Source: Microbacterium schleiferi (lineage in GTDB: Bacteria > Actinomycetota > Actinomycetes > Actinomycetales > Microbacteriaceae). Taken from it: DNA of 64,000 nucleotides. The stretch's first letter is position 1. Each line of letters begins with the position of its first letter. Shown here one piece after another: positions 33,905 to 42,855 of this stretch. Under the pieces are notes generated by a model. That model was not told where the DNA came from. It made no database searches and saw only the letters and a program-made list of their open reading frames with translations. A program made the translations under genes and the position numbers. The stretch covers positions 124,001 to 188,000 of the forward strand of contig NZ_JAJGNI010000003.1 in assembly GCF_020781975.1 (NCBI RefSeq). Reading direction: 5' to 3'.

Positions 33905-35986
33905 GTGGAGTCCATCTCCGAGGTCCAGACCGACGCGTCCGAGAGCGACGCTGTCGACCAGACCACCCCCGCGGCCGAGGAGGCCGCCACACCGACCGAA
34001 ACCGCAGCTTCGGAGGCATCGACCGACGAGGCAGCACCCGACGCAGGCGCGCCGGCAGCCGAGGCAGAGGCCGACGCTCCGGGATCTGAGGCAGAGGCAG
34101 CGGAGCCCGCGGCAGCCGAGGCACCCGATGCTGCTCCGGCTTCCGAAGCCGCCGCGGCGACACCCGCGGGCGAGGCTGCCGAGCAGCCCGCCGCCGACGC
34201 TCCGGCAGATGCAGCAGACGAGGCAGCCCCGGCGGAGGAGAAGCCCGCGGAAGCGCCGGCCAAGCCGGCACGCAAGCGTGCGCCTCGCCGGGCCAAGAGC
34301 ACCGACGTCGCCGCCGAAACGACGGCTGACAAGTCCGCCTCTGAGACGCCGGCAGAGACGCCGGCTGAGCCGCAGGCCGAGAAGCCGGCTGAAGCGTCGA
34401 ACGACAACTCCGCGGACCAAACCACGGACAAGCCCGCGGACGAAAACAAGAGTGCGGACAACAGCGACGCACCCGATGCCGCGTCAGCCGAGGCCGCAAC
34501 GACCGACGAGTCGGCGACGAATGCCGAGTCCTCCGACGACGCCAGCGAGGAGTCCACACCCAGCCGCAGCCGCAGCCGCAGCCGGAGTCGTAGCCGCAAC
34601 CGGGCATCCGGGGGCAGCGGCAACGGAGCGGGTAACAACGGCAACGGCAACGGTGGTTCTTCGGGCGGTGCCGAGCAGTCGGCGTCGACCGGTTCTGATG
34701 ACGACAGCGGTTCGTCTGGCGGTCGTGGCCGGCAGCGCAACAAGCGCCGCGGTCCGAACCAGAACGACGAGTTCGAGCCCGAGGTCGGCGAGGACGACGT
34801 CCTGATTCCGATCGCCGGCATCCTGGACGTGCTCGACAACTACGCGTTCGTCCGCACGACCGGCTACCTTCCCGGCCAGAGTGACGTGTACGTCTCGCTC
34901 GGCCAGGTCAAGAAGTACAACCTGCGCAAGGGTGACGCCGTCGTCGGCGCTATCAAGCAGCCCCGCGAGGGCGAGCAGACCGGCCGTCAGAAGTACAACG
35001 CCCTCGTCAAGGTGGATGCCGTCAACGGCCTGTCCGTCGACGACGCCGCGAACCGCGTCGAGTTCGGCAAGCTCACGCCGCTGTACCCGCAGGAGCGTCT
35101 GCGCCTGGAGACGGCGCCCGAAAAGCTCACGCAGCGGATCATCGACCTGGTGGCCCCGATCGGTAAGGGCCAGCGCGGCCTCATCGTCGCGCCGCCCAAG
35201 GCTGGCAAGACGATCGTGCTGCAGCAGATCGCGAACGCGATCGCGACGAACAACCCCGAGGTCCACCTCATGGTCGTGCTCGTCGACGAGCGGCCCGAAG
35301 AGGTCACCGACATGCAGCGCACCGTGAAGGGCGAGGTCATCGCCTCGACCTTCGACCGTCCCGCCGAAGACCACACGACCGTTGCCGAGCTCGCCATCGA
35401 GCGCGCCAAGCGCCTCGTTGAGCTCGGCCGTGACGTCGTCGTGCTGCTGGACTCGATCACCCGCCTCGGCCGCGCCTACAACATCTCGGCGCCGACCTCT
35501 GGGCGCGTCCTCACCGGCGGTGTCGACGCTTCGGCGCTCTACCCGCCGAAGCGCTTCTTCGGCGCTGCTCGCAACATCGAGAACGGCGGATCGCTCACGA
35601 TCCTCGCGACCGCGCTGGTCGAGACCGGTTCGAAGATGGACGAGGTCATCTTCGAAGAGTTCAAGGGCACGGGCAACAGCGAGCTGCGTCTGAACCGTCA
35701 GCTTGCCGACAAGCGCATCTTCCCCGCGGTGGATGTCAACGCGTCGAGCACGCGCCGCGAAGAGATGCTGCTCTCGCCCGATGAGGTCAAGATCACCTGG
35801 AAGCTCCGTCGCGCTCTCGCGGGCCTGGACCCCCAGCAGGCGCTCGAGGTCGTGCTCGGCAAGCTCAAGGAAACCCAGTCCAACGTCGAGTTCCTCGTGC
35901 AGATGCAGAAGTCGATTCCGGCGCCGACCTCCAACGGTCACGGCGCTGGCGGACACGGTCACGGGCACGAGAACAGCATCCGCTGA
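33905..35986 (+). CDS. rho: Transcription termination factor Rho with very long acidic/disordered N-terminus
   Basis: Hexameric RNA helicase that ends transcription. It has 693 residues against about 420 in E. coli. Residues 1 to about 295 are low-complexity: Ala/Glu/Pro/Asp-rich, a basic patch ([13 protein letters not shown]), an SR-type run ([15 protein letters not shown]), then Gly/Asn/Ser-rich and [11 protein letters not shown] cannot recognise the usual N-terminal Rho_N helical domain. The primary RNA-binding domain starts near [18 protein letters not shown] (about 303), Walker A is APPKAGKT (429-436), and [15 protein letters not shown] and the Q/R-loop regions are intact. The C-terminus is His/Gly-rich ([17 protein letters not shown]). 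GTG start. prfA follows after 15 nt. Confidence 0.96.
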   Translation: MESISEVQTDASESDAVDQTTPAAEEAATPTETAASEASTDEAAPDAGAPAAEAEADAPGSEAEAAEPAAAEAPDAAPASEAAAATPAGEAAEQPAADAPADAADEAAPAEEKPAEAPAKPARKRAPRRAKSTDVAAETTADKSASETPAETPAEPQAEKPAEASNDNSADQTTDKPADENKSADNSDAPDAASAEAATTDESATNAESSDDASEESTPSRSRSRSRSRSRNRASGGSGNGAGNNGNGNGGSSGGAEQSASTGSDDDSGSSGGRGRQRNKRRGPNQNDEFEPEVGEDDVLIPIAGILDVLDNYAFVRTTGYLPGQSDVYVSLGQVKKYNLRKGDAVVGAIKQPREGEQTGRQKYNALVKVDAVNGLSVDDAANRVEFGKLTPLYPQERLRLETAPEKLTQRIIDLVAPIGKGQRGLIVAPPKAGKTIVLQQIANAIATNNPEVHLMVVLVDERPEEVTDMQRTVKGEVIASTFDRPAEDHTTVAELAIERAKRLVELGRDVVVLLDSITRLGRAYNISAPTSGRVLTGGVDASALYPPKRFFGAARNIENGGSLTILATALVETGSKMDEVIFEEFKGTGNSELRLNRQLADKRIFPAVDVNASSTRREEMLLSPDEVKITWKLRRALAGLDPQQALEVVLGKLKETQSNVEFLVQMQKSIPAPTSNGHGAGGHGHGHENSIR

Positions 35987-36001
35987 CCCGGCGGCATCGA
36001 G

Positions 36002-37099
36002 ATGGCCGAGCCGGCGATGTTCGACTCCGTCCGTGCGCTGATCGACGAGCACCGCGAGGTGCAGATTGAGCTGTCCGATCCGGCGGTGCACGCGGACCCC
36101 GCCCGCGCAAAGCGGGTCAATAGGCGGTACGCGGAATTGAGTCGGATCGTCGCTGCCCACGATGCGTGGGTGGCGGCATCCGACGACCTTGTCGCTGCCC
36201 GCGACCTCGCGCGCGAAGACGACGCCTTCGCCGAAGAGGTCCCGGCCCTCGAAGAGCGCCTCGCCGACACCCAGGAACGGCTCCGACGGCTCCTGATTCC
36301 GCGCGACCCGGATGACGCGCGCGACGTGATCATGGAGATCAAGCAGGGCGAAGGCGGCGCAGAGAGCGCCCTGTTCGCCGCTGATCTGCTGCGGATGTAC
36401 CTGCAGTATGCCGCTTCGAAGGGGTGGAAGACCGAACTGCTCGAGCGCAACGAGTCAGACCTCGGCGGGTTCAAGGACGTCCAGGTCGCCATCAAGGGCT
36501 CCTCGAGCGATCCGGCGCAGGGAGTGTGGGCCCACCTGAAGTACGAGGGGGGTGTGCATCGCGTCCAGCGCGTTCCCGCCACCGAGTCACAGGGGCGGAT
36601 CCACACGTCGACCACCGGTGTGCTGGTCTTTCCCGAAGTCGACGAGCCCGAAGAGATCCACATCGATCAGAACGACCTGAAGATCGATGTCTTCCGCTCG
36701 TCAGGTCCGGGTGGCCAGTCGGTGAACACGACGGACTCCGCGGTGCGGATCACGCACCTGCCAACCGGAATCGTGGTGTCGATGCAGAACGAGAAGTCGC
36801 AACTGCAGAACCGCGAGGCTGGGATGCGCGTGCTGCGAGCCCGGCTGCTGGCCAAGCAGCAGGAGGAGCGGGATGCCGCGGCATCCGATGCCCGGCGCTC
36901 GCAGATCCGAGGGATGGATCGCTCCGAGCGCATTCGCACGTACAACTTCCCCGAGAACCGCATCGCCGATCACCGTACCGGATACAAGGCCTACAACCTT
37001 GATCAGGTGATGGACGGTGCCCTCGAGCCGATCATCGCGTCGTGCATCGCCGCCGACGAGGAGGAACGGCTCGCGGCTCTGGGGTCAGGCGGGAACTGA
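36002..37099 (+). CDS. prfA: Peptide chain release factor 1
   Basis: Terminates translation at UAA and UAG. It has 365 residues. The stop-codon-reading tripeptide is PAT in [15 protein letters not shown], the RF1 form. The catalytic GGQ is at 237-239 in [20 protein letters not shown]. The last third contains [28 protein letters not shown]. The ATG at 36017 (MFDSVRAL) is an alternative start. Its methyltransferase gene, prmC, normally the next gene in actinobacteria, is 5.8 kb away. Confidence 0.96.
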   Translation: MAEPAMFDSVRALIDEHREVQIELSDPAVHADPARAKRVNRRYAELSRIVAAHDAWVAASDDLVAARDLAREDDAFAEEVPALEERLADTQERLRRLLIPRDPDDARDVIMEIKQGEGGAESALFAADLLRMYLQYAASKGWKTELLERNESDLGGFKDVQVAIKGSSSDPAQGVWAHLKYEGGVHRVQRVPATESQGRIHTSTTGVLVFPEVDEPEEIHIDQNDLKIDVFRSSGPGGQSVNTTDSAVRITHLPTGIVVSMQNEKSQLQNREAGMRVLRARLLAKQQEERDAAASDARRSQIRGMDRSERIRTYNFPENRIADHRTGYKAYNLDQVMDGALEPIIASCIAADEEERLAALGSGGN

Positions 37100-37142
37100 T
37101 TCCCCGCCACCCGGTTGGCCGCATAGCCCGCCCCGACGGTCT

Positions 37143-38159
37143 CTACCGCGCAACGATGGCCAGGCCAATCGTCCCGAGGTAGACGCCGGGAATCGCGACC
37201 CCTTCGAATCCGATGCCGCGACGATCGCGCACGAGAAGCCCGATCGCGAGGACCGCTGACATGAACGCTGTTCCCGCCAACAGCACCAGACTCGACGGAC
37301 CTGCGGCCTCGTAGATGGTGCCGTCGCGGTACGACACATCGGCTATCGAGATCATCAGCGTGTCGAACACGTTCCCGCCGATGATGTTCCCGACCCCGAG
37401 GGTCAGAGCGCCCATCCGGACCGCCGCGATGAGGGTGATCAGTTCGGGCAGCGAGCTGATGGCAGTGGTCACCGTGAACCCGGTGACATCGCTCGGCCAC
37501 TCCGTCGCCGCCGCAACTCCCAGCCCCGCGCGGCCGATGACCCATCCGGTCCCTGCCGTGACGAGGGCGAGTCCCGCGAAGGTGACCCACAGGCGGGGGA
37601 GAGATGTCGTCGGCTGCGTCGTGTCATCGTCGTCAACCGTCTGCGACGTCCGGCGCGGACTCCACATCTCGTCGGCCCGCATCCGTCGCAGCAGAAACAG
37701 GCTGTAAACGTAGATCACCGGGATCAGAAGTGACAGCGGGTGAATCCATCCCCACGAGAGGGTGGGTGTCGCGTAGGCGATCACCGGAATTGTCAGCAGT
37801 GCGACGAGGGTCAGAGATTGCCCGAGATTCTCGAGCGAGGCCGCGGCGTGCTCGAGGTTCGCGCGCCGGTAGAGGAGGTCGGCCACCGCCAGCCAGACTG
37901 TCTGAATCGCCACCCCGCCTACCGGGTTGGCAAGCGCGAACCCGGCATCCCCGGCGAGCGCTCCGGTGATCGTGGTGATGATGCCGGTCAGCGAGGTCAC
38001 CGCGCCGAGGAACACAGCTCCCGCGATCGCACGCCCCATTCCGGTCCGGCCCGCCAGCTCGTCGGCAGTGCGAGCAAGACGGGTACCGGCGAACCAGAGC
38101 ACGACGATCGAAGCGGTGAGTGCAACCGCACTCTGCCACAGTCCCCAGGTCCCGTCCAC
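37143..38159 (-). CDS. Sodium/calcium-exchanger-like (CaCA superfamily) membrane protein
   Basis: A 338-residue membrane protein with about ten helices in two halves separated by a charged cytoplasmic loop (MRADEMWSPRRTSQTVDDDDTT). The second half has a good alpha-repeat, TAISSLPELITLIAAVRMGALTLGVGNIIGGN. The first (GAVTSLTGIITTITGALAG ... ANPVGGVAIQT) lacks the usual ion-binding Glu, having Thr-Gly where TSxPE is expected, so transport activity or ion choice is uncertain. I start at the GTG at 38159, which has GGAAGGGG close upstream; an ATG 13 codons earlier has none. It is convergent to prfA. Confidence 0.75.
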   Translation of the reverse strand: MDGTWGLWQSAVALTASIVVLWFAGTRLARTADELAGRTGMGRAIAGAVFLGAVTSLTGIITTITGALAGDAGFALANPVGGVAIQTVWLAVADLLYRRANLEHAAASLENLGQSLTLVALLTIPVIAYATPTLSWGWIHPLSLLIPVIYVYSLFLLRRMRADEMWSPRRTSQTVDDDDTTQPTTSLPRLWVTFAGLALVTAGTGWVIGRAGLGVAAATEWPSDVTGFTVTTAISSLPELITLIAAVRMGALTLGVGNIIGGNVFDTLMISIADVSYRDGTIYEAAGPSSLVLLAGTAFMSAVLAIGLLVRDRRGIGFEGVAIPGVYLGTIGLAIVAR

Positions 38160-38296
38160 GGCGCCCCTTCCGCGATTCGCAGCCACACACGGTAGCAAGA
38201 GGAGCGCACAGAGCCGCAGGCCTTGACTTTCCCGGAGCGGCGCCGCACGGCATCCTGTCGCTGCGTGGGTCGACGCGCTACTGTCGGGGCGTGGTC

Positions 38297-38701
38297 ATGT
38301 TCCTCATCCGCGCCCTGATCTTCGTGCTATCCGCAGCTGTCGGGCTGATCGCCGCCGACCTGCTGCTTCCGGGCTTCCGCATCGACTGGGCTGACTGGTG
38401 GGGCTTCGTCCTCGCCGTGCTGATCTTCGCGGTGCTCCAGAGCGTGCTCTCGCCGTGGATCGCGACGGTCGCCAAGCGCAACGCGCCGGCCCTGCTCGGC
38501 GGGATCGGAATCATCTCGACCCTCGTCGCGCTCGTGATCGTCGTGCTCATCCCCCGAGGCGGTATCAGCATCGGTGAGCCCTTCGTGCTCACCTGGATTC
38601 TCGCGCCCGTCATCGTGTGGCTGGTCACTGCCCTCGCGACGTGGCTGCTGCCGATGGTCTTCATCAAGAAGAAGGTCGAGGAGCGTCGCTCCGAGAAGTA
38701 G
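38297..38701 (+). CDS. Phage-holin-4-like small membrane protein
   Basis: A 134-residue protein with four hydrophobic segments (FLIRALIFVLSAAVGLIAADLLLPGFRI, WGFVLAVLIFAVLQSVLSPWI, LGGIGIISTLVALVIVVLIP, VLTWILAPVIVWLVTALATWLLPM) and a basic KKKVEERRSEK tail. The pattern matches the phage holin family 4/YvlD superfamily, mostly non-phage envelope proteins. The ATG at 38297 is preferred over the GTG at 38291 because GGGGC lies 7 nt upstream. TACTGT (38279-38284) is a possible -10. No other phage gene is near. Confidence 0.7.
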   Translation: MFLIRALIFVLSAAVGLIAADLLLPGFRIDWADWWGFVLAVLIFAVLQSVLSPWIATVAKRNAPALLGGIGIISTLVALVIVVLIPRGGISIGEPFVLTWILAPVIVWLVTALATWLLPMVFIKKKVEERRSEK

Positions 38702-38740
38702 CGAGAGCCGCGGCCGGAGGCGGCAGACAGTGGGGGAGAC

Positions 38741-40471
38741 ATGGACGTCATCGTCACCGCGGGCACCATCATCACGATGGATCCAGCGCGCACCCGAGCA
38801 GAGGCTGTCGCCGTTTCGGACGGGCGCATCGTCGCGGTAGGAACAGCGGCTGACTGTCAGCAGGCGCTGCCCGGGGCGAGAGTGCACGATACGGGCGCCG
38901 CCGCTCTGCTGCCCGGGTTCGTCGAGCCGCACTCGCATCCGGTTCTCAGCGGCATGGCGACGATGCCTCCGGCGTACTGGATTGCGCCGTGGTTCGCGCC
39001 CACGTGGGATGACGTCGTCGCAGCCTTCCGGAAGGCCATCGACGAGACGCCCGCTGACCAGCCGCTCGCGTTCTTCGGCTTCGATGGCCTGCTGCAGCAG
39101 CACGCCGATCCGACAGCGTCCGAACTCGATGCGATCTTCGGGAACCGCATGGTGATGGTGTTCGGCAACTCGGGCCACACGTCCTATGTCACGACCGCGG
39201 TCCTTGAGCACCTCGGTTGGGTGAAGAACCCGCCCGAGGACCCCGTGGGTGGTTTCTTCGGCCGTAATGCCGACGGCTCCCTCAACGGCGTGGCCACCGA
39301 GATCCCCGCGGCGATGGCGCAGGCAGCTCCCGTTCTCGAGGCGATCGCCAAGGGGCCGCATCCGCTGCAGGGCGCCGTTGAGTACTACGTGCTGCTGTCA
39401 TCAGCGGGGATCACCTCGACCTCGGAACACACGTACAAGACCGAGCTGAAGCCTGCGTACGAAGCTCTTGCCTCGCTCCCCAATAGCCCGCTCAGGATCT
39501 CGCTGTACCACATGTCGACGGAGGCAGACTGCGGAGATCGGTTCACCTCAGCTGCCCCCGACGACATGCTGCGCAAGCAGGGAATCAAGCTCTGGGCCGA
39601 CGGATCGCCGTGGGTCGGCAACGTCGCGATGAGCTCGCCGTACCTTGACACCGAGGTCACCCGAGCCGCGGGGATCGCGCCCGGAATCCCCGGCGAGAAG
39701 ATGATGAACTACACCCGCGACCAGCTTGACGCGCTGCTGGAGGCGCACGTCGGCGAAGGGTGGCAGATGGCGTTCCACGCCAATGGTGACATCGCGATCG
39801 ACATCGTGCTGGATGCCTTCACGACGGTGCTCGGCCGCCACAACATGATCGAGAGCGATCACCGCTGGCGGGTCGAACACATCGGCGGTGCGCGCGCCGA
39901 CCAGTTCGCCCGGATGGCCTCGATCGGCGCCGTGCCCTCGATGGGCCCCTTCCAGTTCTACTACTGGGGCGATCTGCTCGACGGGGGCATGTTCGAGCCG
40001 GCCGTGGGTGGGTCCTGGCAGCGATTCCGGGATGCCTTCGACGCGGGCCTGCCCGTCTCGTTCCACAATGACGGTTCTGTCACGCCTCCCACGCCGCTGC
40101 TGAACATGCAGGCTGCAGTCACTCGCCGGTGCTCGTCCGGAAACCTGCATGCCCCCGAACAGGCAGCGACGCTGGATGAGGCGCTGCGCGCACACACGGT
40201 CAACGCCGCGTTCGCTCTCGGGCGCGAGCATGAGATCGGCTCCATCGAGGTCGGCAAGCTCGCTGACTTCGTCGAGCTCGATGCTGATCCGTATGCCGTG
40301 GTGCCCGACAAGATCGGTGCCATCGGAGTCCTCGGCACATGGCTCGGCGGCTCTCGCATCGATCTCGGGGAGTTTGCCGCGGCATCCCACCAGGTCGACG
40401 ACGCCGCGTTCGCGCAGTTGCGTACGTACGGCGTGCCGGCGTGCTGTCACCTTCCCGGAGCCGACGCGTGA
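38741..40471 (+). CDS. YtcJ-like amidohydrolase (amidohydrolase 3)
   Basis: A 576-residue metal-dependent hydrolase. A small beta-domain (MDVIVTAGTIITMDPARTRAEAVAVSDGRIVAVG) is followed by the barrel's HxH in LLPGFVEPHSHPV, then KLWADGSPWVGN, FHANGDIAIDIVLDAF, WRVEHIGG and the late Asp in SFHNDGSVTPP, ending HTVNAAFALGREHEIGSIEVGKLADFVEL. This matches YtcJ/NfdA-type N-substituted formamide deformylase-like enzymes; the substrate is unknown. GGGGGAG lies 7 nt before the ATG. The stop overlaps the GTG of the broken MFS gene, so the exporter was probably its transport partner. Confidence 0.88.
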   Translation: MDVIVTAGTIITMDPARTRAEAVAVSDGRIVAVGTAADCQQALPGARVHDTGAAALLPGFVEPHSHPVLSGMATMPPAYWIAPWFAPTWDDVVAAFRKAIDETPADQPLAFFGFDGLLQQHADPTASELDAIFGNRMVMVFGNSGHTSYVTTAVLEHLGWVKNPPEDPVGGFFGRNADGSLNGVATEIPAAMAQAAPVLEAIAKGPHPLQGAVEYYVLLSSAGITSTSEHTYKTELKPAYEALASLPNSPLRISLYHMSTEADCGDRFTSAAPDDMLRKQGIKLWADGSPWVGNVAMSSPYLDTEVTRAAGIAPGIPGEKMMNYTRDQLDALLEAHVGEGWQMAFHANGDIAIDIVLDAFTTVLGRHNMIESDHRWRVEHIGGARADQFARMASIGAVPSMGPFQFYYWGDLLDGGMFEPAVGGSWQRFRDAFDAGLPVSFHNDGSVTPPTPLLNMQAAVTRRCSSGNLHAPEQAATLDEALRAHTVNAAFALGREHEIGSIEVGKLADFVELDADPYAVVPDKIGAIGVLGTWLGGSRIDLGEFAAASHQVDDAAFAQLRTYGVPACCHLPGADA

Positions 40472-41221
40472 GCGCTGCCTCCGCTGTCGGCGCGGGAGTC
40501 TCCCGTCGGCAGACGGCGCTCGCGATCCCGCTGCTGGGGATCATGGGTGGGGTCCAGACCGCTGATCCCACGATCGCGAGCACGGCGCTGGTCGAGTCCG
40601 CTCGCGCGCTGCAGAGGGATGCCGGACTCCAGGCGATCGCTGCCAGCGTGTCAACCCTGATGCTTGCGGCTACCGTCATCTCCACCGGCCTCCTCGCCGA
40701 CCGGATCGGCCGGCGTGTCCCATGCCGGCGAGGGGCTCACCTCGCCGCTCACGTGGGCACCGCTGGCCTCGGGTGCCGCGCTGCTGGCCCTCTTCGCTGT
40801 GGTGGAACTGCGCGGCGCGCATCCGTTCTTCCCGATGCAGCTGTTCCGCAATCCCGGTTTCCTCGCCGCAATCGGCATGGGCATCGCATTCAATCTCGCG
40901 CAGGCCGTCGGCATCCTGCAGCTCGCCAACATCTGGCAATACGTCTACGGCTTCTCGACAGTCGAGGTGTCGCTGGGTCAGCTGCCGGTGACCGTCATTT
41001 CGGTTGCAGCGTCGATCTACATCGGTCGCAGGCTCAGCGCCGGGTTCTCTCCTGCCACCGCGATCCTGATCAGCGGGGGAGCGACACGCACGCACGAGCG
41101 AAGCCGCCCCGCGCGAAGTTCGCAGAAAGGCGTGAAGTTCGCACAATTGTCGCGGCATCCTGCGAACTTCGTGCGATTCTGCGAACCTCGGGGCCGGTGG
41201 CGCCGCGCACGACCGGCGTGA
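40468..41221 (+). pseudogene. MFS transporter pseudogene with internal deletion and lost 3' end
   Basis: Frame 1 from the GTG at 40468 encodes the start of a DHA2-like MFS protein (SRRQTALAIPLLGIMGGVQTADPTIAS ... TLMLAATVISTGLLADRIGRR), ending in motif A. Near 40715 the frame becomes meaningless, and frame 2 continues with later MFS sequence (VSHAGEGLTSPLTWAPLASGAALLALFAVVELRGAHPFFPMQLFRNPGF ... QLPVTVISVAASIYIGRRLSAG). About 100-150 residues covering several middle helices appear deleted together with a frame change. The C-terminal helices are replaced after about 41080 by the repeat region. GCCGGCG occurs on both sides of the junction, which could have favoured the deletion. Confidence 0.85.
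41114..41191. repeat. Cluster of inverted AAGTTCGCA repeats between MFS pseudogene and cysE
   Basis: CGAAGTTCGCAG (41114-41125) and GTGAAGTTCGCAC (41132-41144) face CTGCGAACTTCG (41160-41171, an exact inverse of the first) and CTGCGAACCTCG (41179-41190, one change). They lie in a tail-to-tail gap and can form alternative 11-12 bp stems with a loop of about 34 nt or more, too large for an ordinary intrinsic terminator. Confidence 0.8.
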
Positions 41222-41224
41222 GAG

Positions 41225-41803
41225 TCAGATCTGGTAGTCGGGCATGGTCAGGATGGCGCGGGTGTCCATGCCGTCCTTGCGCTTGCGGGCTTTCGCCGGG
41301 ATGCCGGTGAGGATGCTGTCTGCCGGCGCGTCCCGCGTGACCACGGCGTTCGCGCCCACGACCGAGCGGTCGCCGATCGTTATCGGGCCGAGGATCTTCG
41401 CGCCGGCGCCGACTGCCACCTCGTCGCCGATTGTGGGGTGGCGCTTGCCGCCCTCGCGCTGCCGTCCGCCCAGCGTGACCTGGTGGTAGAGCAGGACGTC
41501 ATCGCCGATCTCGACAGTTTCGCCGATCACGACGCCCATGCCGTGGTCGATGAAGAAGCGGCGACCGATCCGTGCTCCGGGATGGATCTCGATGCCGGTG
41601 AGCCAGCGAGTGAGCTGTGACCCGGCGCGCGCAAGGAAGCGCGCGTTGCGGGTCCATAGCCAGTGGTTGATGCGGTGCGCCCAGATCGCGTGCAGGCCCG
41701 AGTAGAGCACCGCGATTTCGAGACCGCTGCGGGCCGCAGGGTCTCGGAGCTTGGCCGCTGCGATGTCCTCGCGGATGCGGCCGACGACGTGGAGCACCCC
41801 CAC
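41225..41803 (-). CDS. cysE: Serine O-acetyltransferase
   Basis: Forms O-acetylserine from serine and acetyl-CoA, the substrate of CysK. It has 192 residues, the short bacterial form. It begins [41 protein letters not shown], followed by left-handed beta-helix hexapeptides with the catalytic region [27 protein letters not shown] and the flexible loop [20 protein letters not shown]. The start is the GTG at 41803, with GAGGA about 7 nt upstream inside the end of cysK; it lies just after the cysK stop. Longer frames reach into cysK out of phase. It is co-transcribed with cysK. Confidence 0.94.
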   Translation of the reverse strand: MGVLHVVGRIREDIAAAKLRDPAARSGLEIAVLYSGLHAIWAHRINHWLWTRNARFLARAGSQLTRWLTGIEIHPGARIGRRFFIDHGMGVVIGETVEIGDDVLLYHQVTLGGRQREGGKRHPTIGDEVAVGAGAKILGPITIGDRSVVGANAVVTRDAPADSILTGIPAKARKRKDGMDTRAILTMPDYQI

Positions 41804-41805
41804 GC

Positions 41806-42744
41806 TCAGTCCTCGCGCAGGTGCTCGAACAGCGGCGTCGAGAGGTAGCGCTCGCCGTTGGAGGGGATGACCACGACGATGTTCTTGCCCGCAGCCTCGG
41901 GTCGGGCCGCGACCTGGAGGGCAGCCCACACTGCAGCACCGCTGGAGATGCCCACGAGAATGCCGTCCTTCGTGCCCACGGCGCGGGCGGTGGTGATCGC
42001 GTCGTCGAACTCGACGTCGATCACCTCATCGATGACATCCTGATCGAGGATCTCGGGGATGAAGTTCGGGCCGATGCCCTGGATCTTGTGGGGACCGGGG
42101 CGCCCCTCGGTCAGCAGCGGGGAATCCTTCGGCTCGACAGCGACGACCTTGACGCCGGGCACGCGCTCCTTGAGGACCTGGCCGACGCCCGTGATCGTGC
42201 CACCCGTGCCGATACCGGCAACGAAGTAGTCGACCTTGCCGTCGGTGTCACGCAGGATCTCTTCAGCGGTGGTCTTGCGGTGGATGGCGGGGTTCGCCTC
42301 GTTGGCGAACTGCTTGGCCAGAACCGCACCCGGCGTTTCGGCGGCGATCTCCTCGGCCTTCGCGACAGCGCCCTTCATGCCCTGAGCCGGGTCGGTCAGC
42401 ACGAGTTCGGCGCCGTAACCCTTGAGCAGAAGCTTGCGCTCGGTCGACATCGACGAGGGCATCGCCAGGATGACCTTGTAGCCGCGTGCCGCACCGACCA
42501 TGGCCAGTGCGATACCGGTGTTACCGCTGGTTGCCTCGACGATCGTGCCGCCCGGGGGGAGCTCGCCGGATGCTTCCGCAGCATCCACGATTGCGATGCC
42601 GAGGCGGTCCTTGACGCTGGAGGCGGGGTTGTAGAACTCGAGCTTTGCCAGCACGGTGCCCTCCACACCCTCGGCGACCCGGTTCAACCGGACGAGGGGG
42701 GTGTTGCCGAACGCACTGGTGATGTCGTTGTGGATGCCGGTCAT
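41806..42744 (-). CDS. cysK: Cysteine synthase A (O-acetylserine sulfhydrylase)
   Basis: Joins O-acetylserine and sulfide to cysteine; PLP enzyme. It has 312 residues. The PLP lysine is in [11 protein letters not shown] (Lys45), the substrate loop is TSGNTG (72-77), and the phosphate-binding [17 protein letters not shown] is present, with [17 protein letters not shown] typical of the A isozyme. The CysE C-terminal Ile (MPDYQI) of the neighbour is exactly the residue that docks in the CysK active site, so the cysteine-synthase complex is likely. Confidence 0.96.
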   Translation of the reverse strand: MTGIHNDITSAFGNTPLVRLNRVAEGVEGTVLAKLEFYNPASSVKDRLGIAIVDAAEASGELPPGGTIVEATSGNTGIALAMVGAARGYKVILAMPSSMSTERKLLLKGYGAELVLTDPAQGMKGAVAKAEEIAAETPGAVLAKQFANEANPAIHRKTTAEEILRDTDGKVDYFVAGIGTGGTITGVGQVLKERVPGVKVVAVEPKDSPLLTEGRPGPHKIQGIGPNFIPEILDQDVIDEVIDVEFDDAITTARAVGTKDGILVGISSGAAVWAALQVAARPEAAGKNIVVVIPSNGERYLSTPLFEHLRED

Positions 42745-42784
42745 TTCGGGGCCTTTCGGGCGACGTGGGTGACAGCCATTCAGC

Positions 42785-42800
42785 TTAGGCGAGCCTCACC
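42785..42800. promoter_or_regulatory. Possible DtxR/IdeR-type iron box between cysK and prmC
   Basis: TTAGGCGAGCCTCACC matches 13 of the first 16 positions of the actinobacterial iron-box consensus TTAGGTTAGSCTAACCTAA. It lies about 40 nt upstream of the cysK ATG on the minus strand. The second half-site decays after ACC. One match by eye in a 111-nt control region is suggestive only. Confidence 0.3.
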
Positions 42801-42839
42801 GGCGGGGGCCCGATTGTGACGAAGAACGTCCCGGGGTCC

Positions 42840-42845
42840 TAGGCT
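42840..42845 (+). promoter_or_regulatory. -10-like TAGGCT before prmC
   Basis: TAGGCT ends 10 nt before the prmC ATG, predicting a leaderless or nearly leaderless mRNA; no ribosome-binding site is evident. Confidence 0.4.
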
Positions 42846-42855
42846 TGGGGCGCCT

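Noticed and set aside
38297..38701. Prophage remnant because of a holin-like gene
   Set aside because: The family is mainly chromosomal and no endolysin, capsid or integrase gene is near.
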